Source: CAYLZO01 sp964387775
Lineage (GTDB): Bacteria > Chloroflexota > Anaerolineae > JAAYZQ01
Direction of reading: 5' to 3'
Length of the DNA: 10,672 nt
NCBI GenBank assembly: GCA_964387775.1
Contig: CAYLZO010000193.1
Coordinates: 1-10,672, forward strand
This document shows, in pieces, positions 1-6,824 of this stretch. Below the pieces are notes generated by a model, which saw only the letters and a program-made list of their open reading frames with translations, made no database searches and was not told the DNA's origin. A program made the translations under genes and the position numbers. How positions within the stretch are numbered: the stretch's first letter is position 1; every line of letters starts with the position of its first letter.

Positions 1-16
1 TTTTGCAGGCAACGAT

Positions 17-44
17 ATTATACCAGGTTTTGACGGAGGGTCAA
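17..44 (-). promoter_or_regulatory. Divergent sigma-70-like promoter with extended -10, reading leftward
   Basis: Read on the minus strand, TTGACC (39-44) is followed after 16 bp by TATAAT (17-22), and the -10 is preceded by TGG, giving the extended form TGGTATAAT (17-25). Transcription would start near position 10 and leave the window on the left, so the gene it serves is not visible. It stands back to back with the plus-strand promoter at 107-135, with about 62 bp between the two -35 boxes. That interval could hold a shared operator, but no clear palindrome was seen in it. Confidence 0.6.
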
Positions 45-106
45 GGTGGGGTTCGAGCCGCCCTGCCCAGTTTAGCGGGCGCACGGAGCATTCTGCCCCT
101 GGCCCT

Positions 107-135
107 TTGATCTTTGCTGGGAGGGGTGGTATAAT
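107..135 (+). promoter_or_regulatory. Sigma-70-like promoter of the AIM24/M42 operon
   Basis: TTGATC (107-112), a 17-bp spacer and TATAAT (130-135), with TGG just before the -10 so that it reads TGGTATAAT (127-135). The predicted start near 142 gives a leader of about 34 nt before the ATG at 176. The in-frame ATG at 134 overlaps the -10 box and therefore cannot be the translation start, which supports the start chosen for the downstream gene. Confidence 0.72.
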
Positions 136-175
136 GACCACGGCGATTGAGAAAATAACCACGGAGGGAGCAAAT

Positions 176-1078
176 ATGAAATGTCAAGAGTGTGGGGCCG
201 AAAACGAAGCCGGAGCCAAGTTTTGTACGAATTGTGGTGCGTCTCTGCCGACGGGTTCGCCGAGCAGTGACGCCGATCTTCAGCCTCTCGATACCGATGT
301 CGAACACATGCAGCGGGAATTCGCCGGGGGCAAGGGGCGGATCAGCTACCGCATCGACGGCACGACCCTCCAGGTGGTGACCGTCGAGCTGGAGGCGGGC
401 GAGGTGATCTACTCCGAGTCGGGCGGCATGTCGTGGATGACGGGTAACGTGGAGATGAAGACCCACTCGGGCGGCGGCCTGGGCCGGATGGTCAAGCGGG
501 CCATCTCGGGCGAGTCGCTCTTTATCACCGACTTTTTCGTCAACCAGGGCCGGGGCACGGTGGCCTTTGCCTCCGAGTTTCCGGGTAAGATCATCCCCTT
601 CAATCTCCAGCCGGGGGAGAGCATCATCGTCCAGAAGGACGCGTTCATGTGCGCCGAAAAGAGCGTGGACATGGACATGCACTTCCGCAAAAAGCTGGGC
701 AGCGGCTTTTTCGGCGGCGAGGGATTCATCATGCAGCGCATCACCGGGCCGGGCCTGGCCTTTGTCGAGGTGGACGGCGAGGTGATCGAGTACGATTTGG
801 AGCCGGGCCAGCAACTCAAGGTGGACACCGGGCACCTGGCGGCTATGGAGGCCTCGGTGGACTTTGACGTGACGATGCTCAAGGGCTTTCGCAACATCCT
901 GCTGGGCGGCGAGGGTCTCTTTCTGGCCAGCGTTCGCGGGCCGGGCAAGGTCTGGCTGCAGACGATGCCCATGTCCAAGCTGGCCCAAAAGATCGCCCAG
1001 TTCATGCCCCAGGTGGGCGGCAAGGGCTCCAGTGGCGGGATGAACATCGACGTGGGCAGCCTGCTGGGTGGGGGCTAG
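176..1078 (+). CDS. Zinc-ribbon AIM24/TIGR00266-family protein
   Basis: A 300-residue protein. Residues 3-20 form a zinc ribbon with two CxxC pairs (C3, C6, C17, C20) of the MKCxxCGxxN type. After a short Ser/Pro linker, residues about 43-270 look like the AIM24 (formerly DUF124, TIGR00266) beta-barrel fold: Gly-rich beta repeats with GESLFITDFF, GSGFFGGEGFIMQRITGPG and NILLGGEGLFLASVRGPG. The C-terminal tail is Gly-rich (GGKGSSGGMNIDVGSLLGGG). The start at 176 has GGAGGGAG (163-170) five bases upstream; earlier in-frame starts fall within or before the promoter. Bacterial members of this family have no well-established biochemical role; the yeast namesake is a mitochondrial inner-membrane protein. 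The gene leads a three-gene unit with a small membrane protein and an M42 peptidase. The family call is firm, the function is open. Confidence 0.88.
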   Translation: MKCQECGAENEAGAKFCTNCGASLPTGSPSSDADLQPLDTDVEHMQREFAGGKGRISYRIDGTTLQVVTVELEAGEVIYSESGGMSWMTGNVEMKTHSGGGLGRMVKRAISGESLFITDFFVNQGRGTVAFASEFPGKIIPFNLQPGESIIVQKDAFMCAEKSVDMDMHFRKKLGSGFFGGEGFIMQRITGPGLAFVEVDGEVIEYDLEPGQQLKVDTGHLAAMEASVDFDVTMLKGFRNILLGGEGLFLASVRGPGKVWLQTMPMSKLAQKIAQFMPQVGGKGSSGGMNIDVGSLLGGG

Positions 1079-1261
1079 ATGGAGCTGGTAGGCCTTCCTC
1101 TGGCGATTTGCGTTCCCCTCGTCGTGCTTCTGGTGGCCTTGGGGGTCGGGGCGGTGGTCCTGCTCAAGCTGGGCGTGATCGCCAAGTACCTGACGAAAGA
1201 GGAGCCCCCCGAGTACGGAGACTATGGGCTCGACCAGAGCCATGAATCTGGCGAAAAGTGA
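1079..1261 (+). CDS. Small single-span membrane protein, unknown function
   Basis: A 60-residue protein whose ATG follows the preceding TAG without a gap, implying translational coupling; only a weak G-rich stretch (1066-1074) could act as a ribosome site. Residues about 5-36 are strongly hydrophobic and form one membrane helix. Residues 37-60 are a polar acidic tail (KYLTKEEPPEYGDYGLDQSH) with Lys at the membrane border, probably cytoplasmic by the positive-inside rule. No catalytic motif is visible. Its coupling to the AIM24 gene suggests the two products work together, perhaps with this protein as a membrane anchor, but that is inference. The next gene starts eight bases after this stop. 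Confidence 0.7.
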   Translation: MELVGLPLAICVPLVVLLVALGVGAVVLLKLGVIAKYLTKEEPPEYGDYGLDQSHESGEK

Positions 1262-1268
1262 GGCAGCA

Positions 1269-2348
1269 ATGGATCAGACCGAAAAGCTTTTAAAAGAGAT
1301 CACCGAGGCCAGCGGCGTCCCCGGCTACGAGCGTGACGTGCGGGACATCATGCGCCGCTACCTGGAAACGCACGTCGAGGGCGCCGTCGTCGAGCAGGAC
1401 AAGCTGGGTAGCTTTATCGGCAAGCACGTGGGGGCCAGCGAGCGCCCCCGGGTCGTGCTGGCCGGCCACATGGACGAGATTGGCTTCATGGTCACGCTGA
1501 TCAACGACAAGGGCTTTGTCAAATTCCAGCAGCTCGGCGGTTGGTGGGACCAGGTGTTGCTGGGCCATCGGGTGGTCATCAAGACGGCCCAAGGAGACGT
1601 GGTCGGTGTGCTGGGCGCCAAGCCGCCCCACCTGCTCGACGCCGAAGAACGGAAAAAGATGGTCGAAAAGAAGGACATGTACATCGACGTCGGCGCTACG
1701 TCGGAAGAGGGAGCCCGCGAGATGGGCATCCGGCCCGGCGATCCCATCATCCCCGTGAGCGAGTTCACGGTCATGGCCAACGACAAGGTCTATCTGTCGA
1801 AAGCTTTTGACAACCGGGTGGGCTGCGCGTTGGCCCTCGATGCCGTCCACCGCTTGGCCGAGGAGGGCCATCCCAACACGGCCTACGCCGTAGGCACGGT
1901 GCAGGAGGAGGTCGGGACCCGGGGGGCCAAGACCTCGGCCTTTGCCATCAACCCCGACGTGGGCATTATCCTCGAAGTGGACATCGCCGGCGACGTGCCG
2001 GGCATCAAGCCGGAAGAGAGCTCGGTCAAGCTCGGGGGCGGGCCGACGCTGCTGGTCTACGACGCGCGGATGATCCCCAATCTGAAACTGCGGGACCTGG
2101 TCATTGCCACGGCGGAAGGGCTGGACATTCCTTTGCAGTTCTCCTTCATGCCGGGGGGCGCCACCGACGGGGCGCAGATCCACCTGCACAACGAGGGGGT
2201 GCCGACGGTCGTCATCGGCGTGCCGACGCGCCACATCCACAGCCACAACGCCATCCTCAGCCGCGAGGACTATGACCGGGCGCTGTCGCTGGTCGTGGCC
2301 CTGGTCAAAAAACTCGACGGCGAAACGGTGGCGGGGCTCATCCCCTAG
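1269..2348 (+). CDS. M42-family metallo-aminopeptidase (TET/glutamyl aminopeptidase-like)
   Basis: A 359-residue protein with the complete motif set of peptidase family M42, which are dinuclear-metal aminopeptidases that trim peptides in the cytoplasm and often form large TET assemblies. Visible landmarks: AGHMDEIGF (metal ligand H67 and supporting D69), AFDNRVG (D181, bridging), VQEEVGTRGA (E213 as general base, E214 as ligand), LEVDIAG (D238), and RHIHSH near the C terminus (H324). Length and spacing fit the family. The ATG at 1269 is chosen because GTGAGG lies just upstream (1258-1263) and the residues after it, MDQTEKLLKEITEASGVPGYE, match a normal M42 N terminus. An upstream in-frame ATG at 1242 would overlap the previous gene and lacks a clear ribosome site. 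No signal peptide is seen. Some relatives are annotated as cellulase or endoglucanase M, but aminopeptidase is the better supported call. It ends the first operon; no convincing terminator hairpin follows. Confidence 0.92.
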   Translation: MDQTEKLLKEITEASGVPGYERDVRDIMRRYLETHVEGAVVEQDKLGSFIGKHVGASERPRVVLAGHMDEIGFMVTLINDKGFVKFQQLGGWWDQVLLGHRVVIKTAQGDVVGVLGAKPPHLLDAEERKKMVEKKDMYIDVGATSEEGAREMGIRPGDPIIPVSEFTVMANDKVYLSKAFDNRVGCALALDAVHRLAEEGHPNTAYAVGTVQEEVGTRGAKTSAFAINPDVGIILEVDIAGDVPGIKPEESSVKLGGGPTLLVYDARMIPNLKLRDLVIATAEGLDIPLQFSFMPGGATDGAQIHLHNEGVPTVVIGVPTRHIHSHNAILSREDYDRALSLVVALVKKLDGETVAGLIP

Positions 2349-2428
2349 CAGACCCGGGCGTGAGGCAAGCGTTGGCGGCGGATGTCGATTCAGGCGAGGG
2401 CTTTTTCAGGATTTATGCACATTCGTAT

Positions 2429-2457
2429 TTGCGCAATGGCAGGTCCTTTGTTATAAT
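2429..2457 (+). promoter_or_regulatory. Promoter of the ATP synthase operon
   Basis: TTGCGC (2429-2434), a 17-bp spacer and TATAAT (2452-2457), preceded by TGT so that the -10 reads TGTTATAAT (2449-2457). The weak -35 (three of six bases match TTGACA) is offset by the perfect extended -10. The start near 2464 would leave a leader of about 32 nt. It lies in the only sizeable spacer (2349-2495) between the M42 gene and the atp genes and shares the extended -10 form with both promoters at the left edge. The rest of the spacer shows no gene and no terminator. Confidence 0.7.
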
Positions 2458-2495
2458 CTGCCGAGCAAGACCTGCTGCCTGAGGAGTCGGTCGAG

Positions 2496-2756
2496 ATGGA
2501 CAAGAGAGAAGCCCTGAGCCTGGCCTTCAACCTGGGCTGGACCATGGTCTTTTCCCTTCTGATTCCCCTTCTGGCAGGGATCTGGCTCGACAGAAAACTG
2601 GGCACCGAGCCCCTTTTTATCCTGATTGGGACGGTGCTGGGCATACTGGCAGCCACAGTCGGCGTCGCGCGTATGACGATGAGGACCTTTTCTCAGATTG
2701 CGGGCGCTGACACGGACGAAGGAGCAGGAGCAGACGACGAGGAGGAACCAGCGTAG
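2496..2756 (+). CDS. atpZ: AtpZ/AtpI-family ATP synthase accessory membrane protein
   Basis: An 86-residue protein with two hydrophobic helices (about 10-30 and 38-60) joined by the short loop WLDRKLGTEP, the hallmark of the ATPase gene 1/AtpZ-AtpI family, followed by an acidic cytoplasmic tail (residues 69-86, rich in Asp and Glu). Family members encoded at the head of atp operons are implicated in c-ring or Fo assembly and in Mg2+/Ca2+ handling. It is the first gene after the operon promoter. GAGGAG (2481-2486) lies nine bases before the ATG. Its stop overlaps the GTG start of atpB by one base (TAGTG). Whether it is best called AtpZ or AtpI is not decided by the sequence alone. Confidence 0.82.
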   Translation: MDKREALSLAFNLGWTMVFSLLIPLLAGIWLDRKLGTEPLFILIGTVLGILAATVGVARMTMRTFSQIAGADTDEGAGADDEEEPA

Positions 2757-3772
2757 TGTCAAAACTTCTATCCCGAAAGGTGCTCGTGCCAACGGCCATT
2801 GTCGTTGTTGTATTGATCGTACTCTCTCTGTTGCCCATCCCCGGAGTTGCCCTCCCCGAAATTTCCATACCGGCCGAACCGGTCTTTGATCTCTTTGGCT
2901 TTACCATCACCAATACCCTCCTGGCTTCGTGGCTGACCATGATCCTGCTCATCGTGGGTTCGTGGCTCATCACCCGGAACATGGAGATGGTGCCGGGCCG
3001 CTGGCAGAGTGCCCTGGAGATGGTGATCGAAGGTTTTTACAACCTGGTTGAGGGAGCCGCCGGACCCAAGTGGGCGCGAAAGTTCTTTCCCATCGTCATG
3101 ACCATCTTTCTCTTTGTCGTGGTCTCCAACTGGCTGGGGATTACGCCCCTGTATGGAGGATGGGGCGTACTCCATCACAGCGACCACGGCAACCCGGTCG
3201 AGTGGGTGAACGAGGACCACACCCTCGGCATCTGGAAACCGGCGCCAGCCGAGGAGGCGGAAGCGGCGGGCGGCGAGCATGGCGAAGGCGAGGAGCTCTA
3301 TGCCCTGGCGCCCATGTTCCGCTCGGCGGCTACCGACATGAACGTGACCCTGGCCCTGGCCATCGTCTCGGTGTTGCTGACCCAGTACTTTGGCCTCCAG
3401 GCGCTCGGAATCGGCTACTTTGGCAAGTTCATCGCCGTTAAAAGGGTCGTTCAAGCTTTTACCAAGTCGGGCCTGGGTTGCGCGGGGCGCATCGGCCGGT
3501 TCTTTATGGGCATCATCGACATCTTTATCGGCCTGGTGGAAACGGTCAGTGAGATCGGCAAGGTGATCTCGTTCTCCTTCCGTCTCTTTGGCAACATCTT
3601 TGCCGGAGAAGTGCTGCTGGGCGTCATGGGCTTTTTGATCCCCTATCTCGTGTCCCTGCCTTTCTTTGGGCTCGAGCTTTTCGTGGGTTTTGTCCAGGCG
3701 CTGGTGTTTATGATGCTGACGGTTGCCTTCTTTGTCGTCGGGGTGAGTAGCCACGGCGAAGAAGGTCACTAG
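2756..3772 (+). CDS. atpB: F1Fo ATP synthase subunit a
   Basis: A 338-residue integral membrane subunit that forms the two half-channels carrying ions to and from the c-ring. Conserved landmarks: RSAATDMNVTLALA (189-202), the essential arginine R276 in SFSFRLFGNIFAGE, and Q314 in the last helix (GFVQALVFMMLTVAFF). Hydrophobic helices lie at about 10-30, 52-73, 110-132, 196-218, 250-275, 284-304 and 308-330. The loop at about 133-187, before the RSAATD motif, is enlarged and rich in His and Glu (HHSDHGNP, PAEEAEAAGGEHGEGEE). Translation starts at GTG, with GGAGG (2741-2745) ten bases upstream, and overlaps the upstream stop by one base. The C terminus is short and polar (SSHGEEGH). The family call is certain. 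Confidence 0.96.
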   Translation: MSKLLSRKVLVPTAIVVVVLIVLSLLPIPGVALPEISIPAEPVFDLFGFTITNTLLASWLTMILLIVGSWLITRNMEMVPGRWQSALEMVIEGFYNLVEGAAGPKWARKFFPIVMTIFLFVVVSNWLGITPLYGGWGVLHHSDHGNPVEWVNEDHTLGIWKPAPAEEAEAAGGEHGEGEELYALAPMFRSAATDMNVTLALAIVSVLLTQYFGLQALGIGYFGKFIAVKRVVQAFTKSGLGCAGRIGRFFMGIIDIFIGLVETVSEIGKVISFSFRLFGNIFAGEVLLGVMGFLIPYLVSLPFFGLELFVGFVQALVFMMLTVAFFVVGVSSHGEEGH

Positions 3773-3831
3773 TGGTCTTTCGTTATCCATTCGTTCCAGG
3801 CTGCGTACGACAGCCCTAATTTGAATGCACT

Positions 3832-3859
3832 ATCCAAGATCCAAAACACTAAGGAGGAT
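3832..3859 (+). repeat. Short heptamer repeat leading into the atpE ribosome-binding site
   Basis: The 94-bp spacer between atpB and atpE ends with 7-bp units: ATCCAAG (3832-3838), ATCCAAA (3839-3845) and ACACTAA (3846-3852), followed in the same phase by GGAGGAT (3853-3859), which holds the strong Shine-Dalgarno of atpE nine bases from its ATG. The rest of the spacer holds a small 5-bp hairpin (GGCTG 3799-3803 with CAGCC 3811-3815) and nothing else recognised. The unit matches the ATCCAA core of the array before atpF. Confidence 0.6.
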
Positions 3860-3866
3860 TAAGACA

Positions 3867-4097
3867 ATGAGTCCCGAAACCGCCCAATTTTTGGCATCTG
3901 CCCTCGCAATTGCCGTCGGCGCCATCGGCCCCGCTCTGGGCCTGGGCATGATTGGCTCCAAGGCCATGGAGGCGCTGGGGCGCAATCCGGAGGCCGCCGA
4001 CCAGATCTTTGTCCCGCTGATTCTCAGCCTGGCCTTCACCGAGGCCATCGGCATCTATGCCCTGGTCGTCGCCCTCATCATCAAGTTCGTCGGCTAG
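3867..4097 (+). CDS. atpE: F1Fo ATP synthase subunit c
   Basis: A 76-residue hairpin of two membrane helices (about 5-30 and 47-73) joined by the polar loop with the conserved RNPEA (39-43), which docks onto gamma/epsilon. The ion-binding carboxylate is E59 in LAFTEAIGIYALV. The helix-packing motif reads AxGxAxGxG (A19, G21, A23, G25, G27), closer to the E. coli-type pattern than to the all-Gly form. The sodium-type ligands are absent: L26 stands where sodium c-subunits carry Gln, and A60 follows the Glu instead of Ser or Thr, so proton coupling is expected. The start at 3867 is set by AAGGAGG (3851-3857); an upstream in-frame ATG at 3825 would add 14 non-family residues. This is the most abundant Fo subunit, and its ribosome site is among the strongest in the operon. 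Confidence 0.96.
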   Translation: MSPETAQFLASALAIAVGAIGPALGLGMIGSKAMEALGRNPEAADQIFVPLILSLAFTEAIGIYALVVALIIKFVG

Positions 4098-4191
4098 CGA
4101 TTTTCGGTTTTCGATTGCCGATTTTGGAAGGGGCGCCGAGGTGGTCCGAAATCCAAAGTCTAACATCCAAAATCCAAAATCGAAGGAGGTT
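4098..4191 (+). repeat. Heptamer-repeat hairpin filling the atpE-atpF spacer
   Basis: Left arm units: CGATTTT, CGGTTTT, CGATTGC, CGATTTT (4098-4125). Right arm units: GGTCCGA, AATCCAA, AGTCTAA, CATCCAA, AATCCAA, AATCGAA (4143-4184), then GGAGGTT (4185-4191) in the same 7-bp phase. The arms are inverted copies: 4098-4128 can pair with 4152-4182 at 25 of 31 positions by hand alignment (two of them G-T), including a 9-bp run of GATTTTGGA against TCCAAAGTC with one wobble pair. The left arm starts on the first base after the atpE stop, and the Shine-Dalgarno of atpF follows the right arm directly. The tract is much richer in A+T than the flanking genes. Confidence 0.75.
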
Positions 4192-4196
4192 GTCGG

Positions 4197-4691
4197 TTGG
4201 AAGCACTAGGCATCAACCTGGGGTATATCGTCTCCCAGATCGTCAACTTTACGATCCTGGCCGTACTTCTCTATTTCGTGGCCTACAAGCCGATCTTGCG
4301 CCTGCTCGACGAGCGCTCGGCGCGGATCAAGCAGGGGCTCAAAGACGCCGAGACCGCCTCGCGGCAGGCGGCCGAGATGGAGCAGGCATTCGAGGCCAAG
4401 ATGGCCGAGGCCCGCCGGGAAGGGCAGGAGATCATTGCCGAAGCTACGCAGAGAAGCGAGAAGCAGCGGCAAGAGATCCTGGAAGAAGCCCGCGAGCAGG
4501 CCCGCGCCGAGATCGATAAGGCCAAGTCCGAGATTGCCCGCGAGCGGGAACAGGCCATGGCCCAACTGCGCCGGGAGGTGGCCGACCTGTCGCTCCTGAT
4601 CTCCGAGAAGGTCATCGGCGAGGCGATGGACGAGCAGAAACAGCGACGGCTCATCGCCGATTTCCTGGAGGAAACAGAGGAGCTATCGTGA
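4197..4691 (+). CDS. atpF: F1Fo ATP synthase subunit b
   Basis: A 164-residue peripheral-stalk subunit: one N-terminal membrane helix (about 9-30, GYIVSQIVNFTILAVLLYFVAY), the typical border KPILRLLDERSARI, then an almost unbroken charged coiled coil (about 40-145) that reaches F1 and binds delta. Only one b-type gene is present, so a homodimer is expected. The start is TTG at 4197, six bases after AAGGAGGT (4183-4190); no ATG in frame gives a better N terminus. Its TGA overlaps the GTG of atpH by four bases (GTGA), indicating coupled translation of the two stalk subunits. Length is normal for the family. Confidence 0.94.
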   Translation: MEALGINLGYIVSQIVNFTILAVLLYFVAYKPILRLLDERSARIKQGLKDAETASRQAAEMEQAFEAKMAEARREGQEIIAEATQRSEKQRQEILEEAREQARAEIDKAKSEIAREREQAMAQLRREVADLSLLISEKVIGEAMDEQKQRRLIADFLEETEELS

Positions 4692-5209
4692 GCGTCCAAG
4701 CCCGACCTGAGGAGTATGCCAAGGCGATCTATGACCTGGCGCTCGAAGCCTGGACCCGCCAGTTGGACGCGGTGCGGCGGGTGCTGGCGCGAGACGCCTC
4801 GTTGCGGGAGACCGTGCACGATCCCAGCCTCGACGTGAGCCACCGCCTCGACCGGCTCCAGGCGGCGACGCCGGAGGGGTTGAGCTCGGGGGTCCGCAAG
4901 TTCCTGGGAACCTTGCTGGAGGCGGGGCAACTGGACCAGCTCGAAGATATCCTGGCCCAGCTCGAACGGCTGGTGCGGCGCGAACCGGAGCGCCAGTTGG
5001 CCCACGTCACCAGCGCGGTGCCGCTCACCGAGGCGGAGCAGGAAGCCCTGCGCGCCAAGCTGCGGCAACGCTTTGGCCCCGACCTGGAGTTCCAGTTCGA
5101 GGTGGACCCGGCCCTGATCGGTGGCGTCCGCCTGCGCGTGGGCGACCGGGTCATCGACGGCAGCGTGGCCGGCAAGCTGGAGGCCCTGCGGGATCGCTTG
5201 GCTGCATAA
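4688..5209 (+). CDS. atpH: F1Fo ATP synthase subunit delta
   Basis: A 173-residue subunit that caps the F1 head and joins it to the b stalk. The N-terminal helical domain opens with the family pattern YAKAIYDLALE (10-20), though the stretch after it (AWTRQL) looks a few residues shorter than usual. The C-terminal signature VDPALIGGVRLRVGDRVIDG (139-158) followed by SVAGKLEALRDRL is clear. The start is GTG with GAGGAG (4677-4682) five bases upstream, inside the end of atpF, overlapping it by four bases. It is followed by the repeat-bearing spacer before atpA. Confidence 0.94.
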   Translation: MSVQARPEEYAKAIYDLALEAWTRQLDAVRRVLARDASLRETVHDPSLDVSHRLDRLQAATPEGLSSGVRKFLGTLLEAGQLDQLEDILAQLERLVRREPERQLAHVTSAVPLTEAEQEALRAKLRQRFGPDLEFQFEVDPALIGGVRLRVGDRVIDGSVAGKLEALRDRLAA

Positions 5210-5216
5210 CGGATTT

Positions 5217-5291
5217 CGTATTGCGTATTCCGTATTCCATGGTGCCCTACGCAATACGCAATACGCAACACGCAATGCGCAACACGGAGGC
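5217..5291 (+). repeat. Heptamer-repeat hairpin before atpA
   Basis: Three CGTATT(G/C) units (5217-5237) face five CGCAA(T/C)(A/G) units (5250-5284) across a short centre (5238-5249). The next unit in the same 7-bp phase is CGGAGGC (5285-5291), which contains the atpA Shine-Dalgarno. By hand alignment 5217-5234 pairs with 5248-5265 at 17 of 18 positions (one C-C mismatch), with a 13-nt loop. An 11-bp subset is also repeated one unit earlier (5248-5258), so the stem can slip by seven bases. The units differ in sequence from those before atpE and atpF, but period, arm layout and relation to the ribosome site are the same. Confidence 0.78.
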
Positions 5292-5295
5292 ATGA

Positions 5296-6822
<1,527 letters not shown>

Positions 6823-6824
6823 TC

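Noticed and set aside
41..1243. 400-codon minus-strand frame over the AIM24 gene
   Set aside because: It overlaps a gene with clear zinc-ribbon and AIM24 motifs, its own translation has no recognisable domain, and the plus-strand promoter and ribosome site fit the plus-strand gene.
1242..1268. Upstream ATG (1242) as start of the M42 peptidase
   Set aside because: It lies inside the preceding small gene, has no clear ribosome site and adds nine residues not expected in the family; the ATG at 1269 has GTGAGG at a good distance.
2349..2428. Intrinsic terminator between the M42 gene and the atp operon
   Set aside because: Only the short CCCGGG palindrome and a lone T5 run are present; no GC stem is followed by a T tract, so read-through or a factor-dependent end remains possible.
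3799..3815. GGCTG-CGTACGA-CAGCC hairpin as a terminator between atpB and atpE
   Set aside because: The stem is only 5 bp and is followed by CTAATTTG rather than a T tract; termination here would cut off the essential c, b and F1 genes.
3867..4097. Sodium-coupled ATP synthase
   Set aside because: The c-subunit has Leu where sodium types have Gln in the first helix and Ala rather than Ser/Thr after the essential Glu, so the sodium ligand set is missing.
5217..5284. CRISPR array
   Set aside because: The units are 7 bp with no spacers between them, far shorter than CRISPR repeats, and no cas genes are present.
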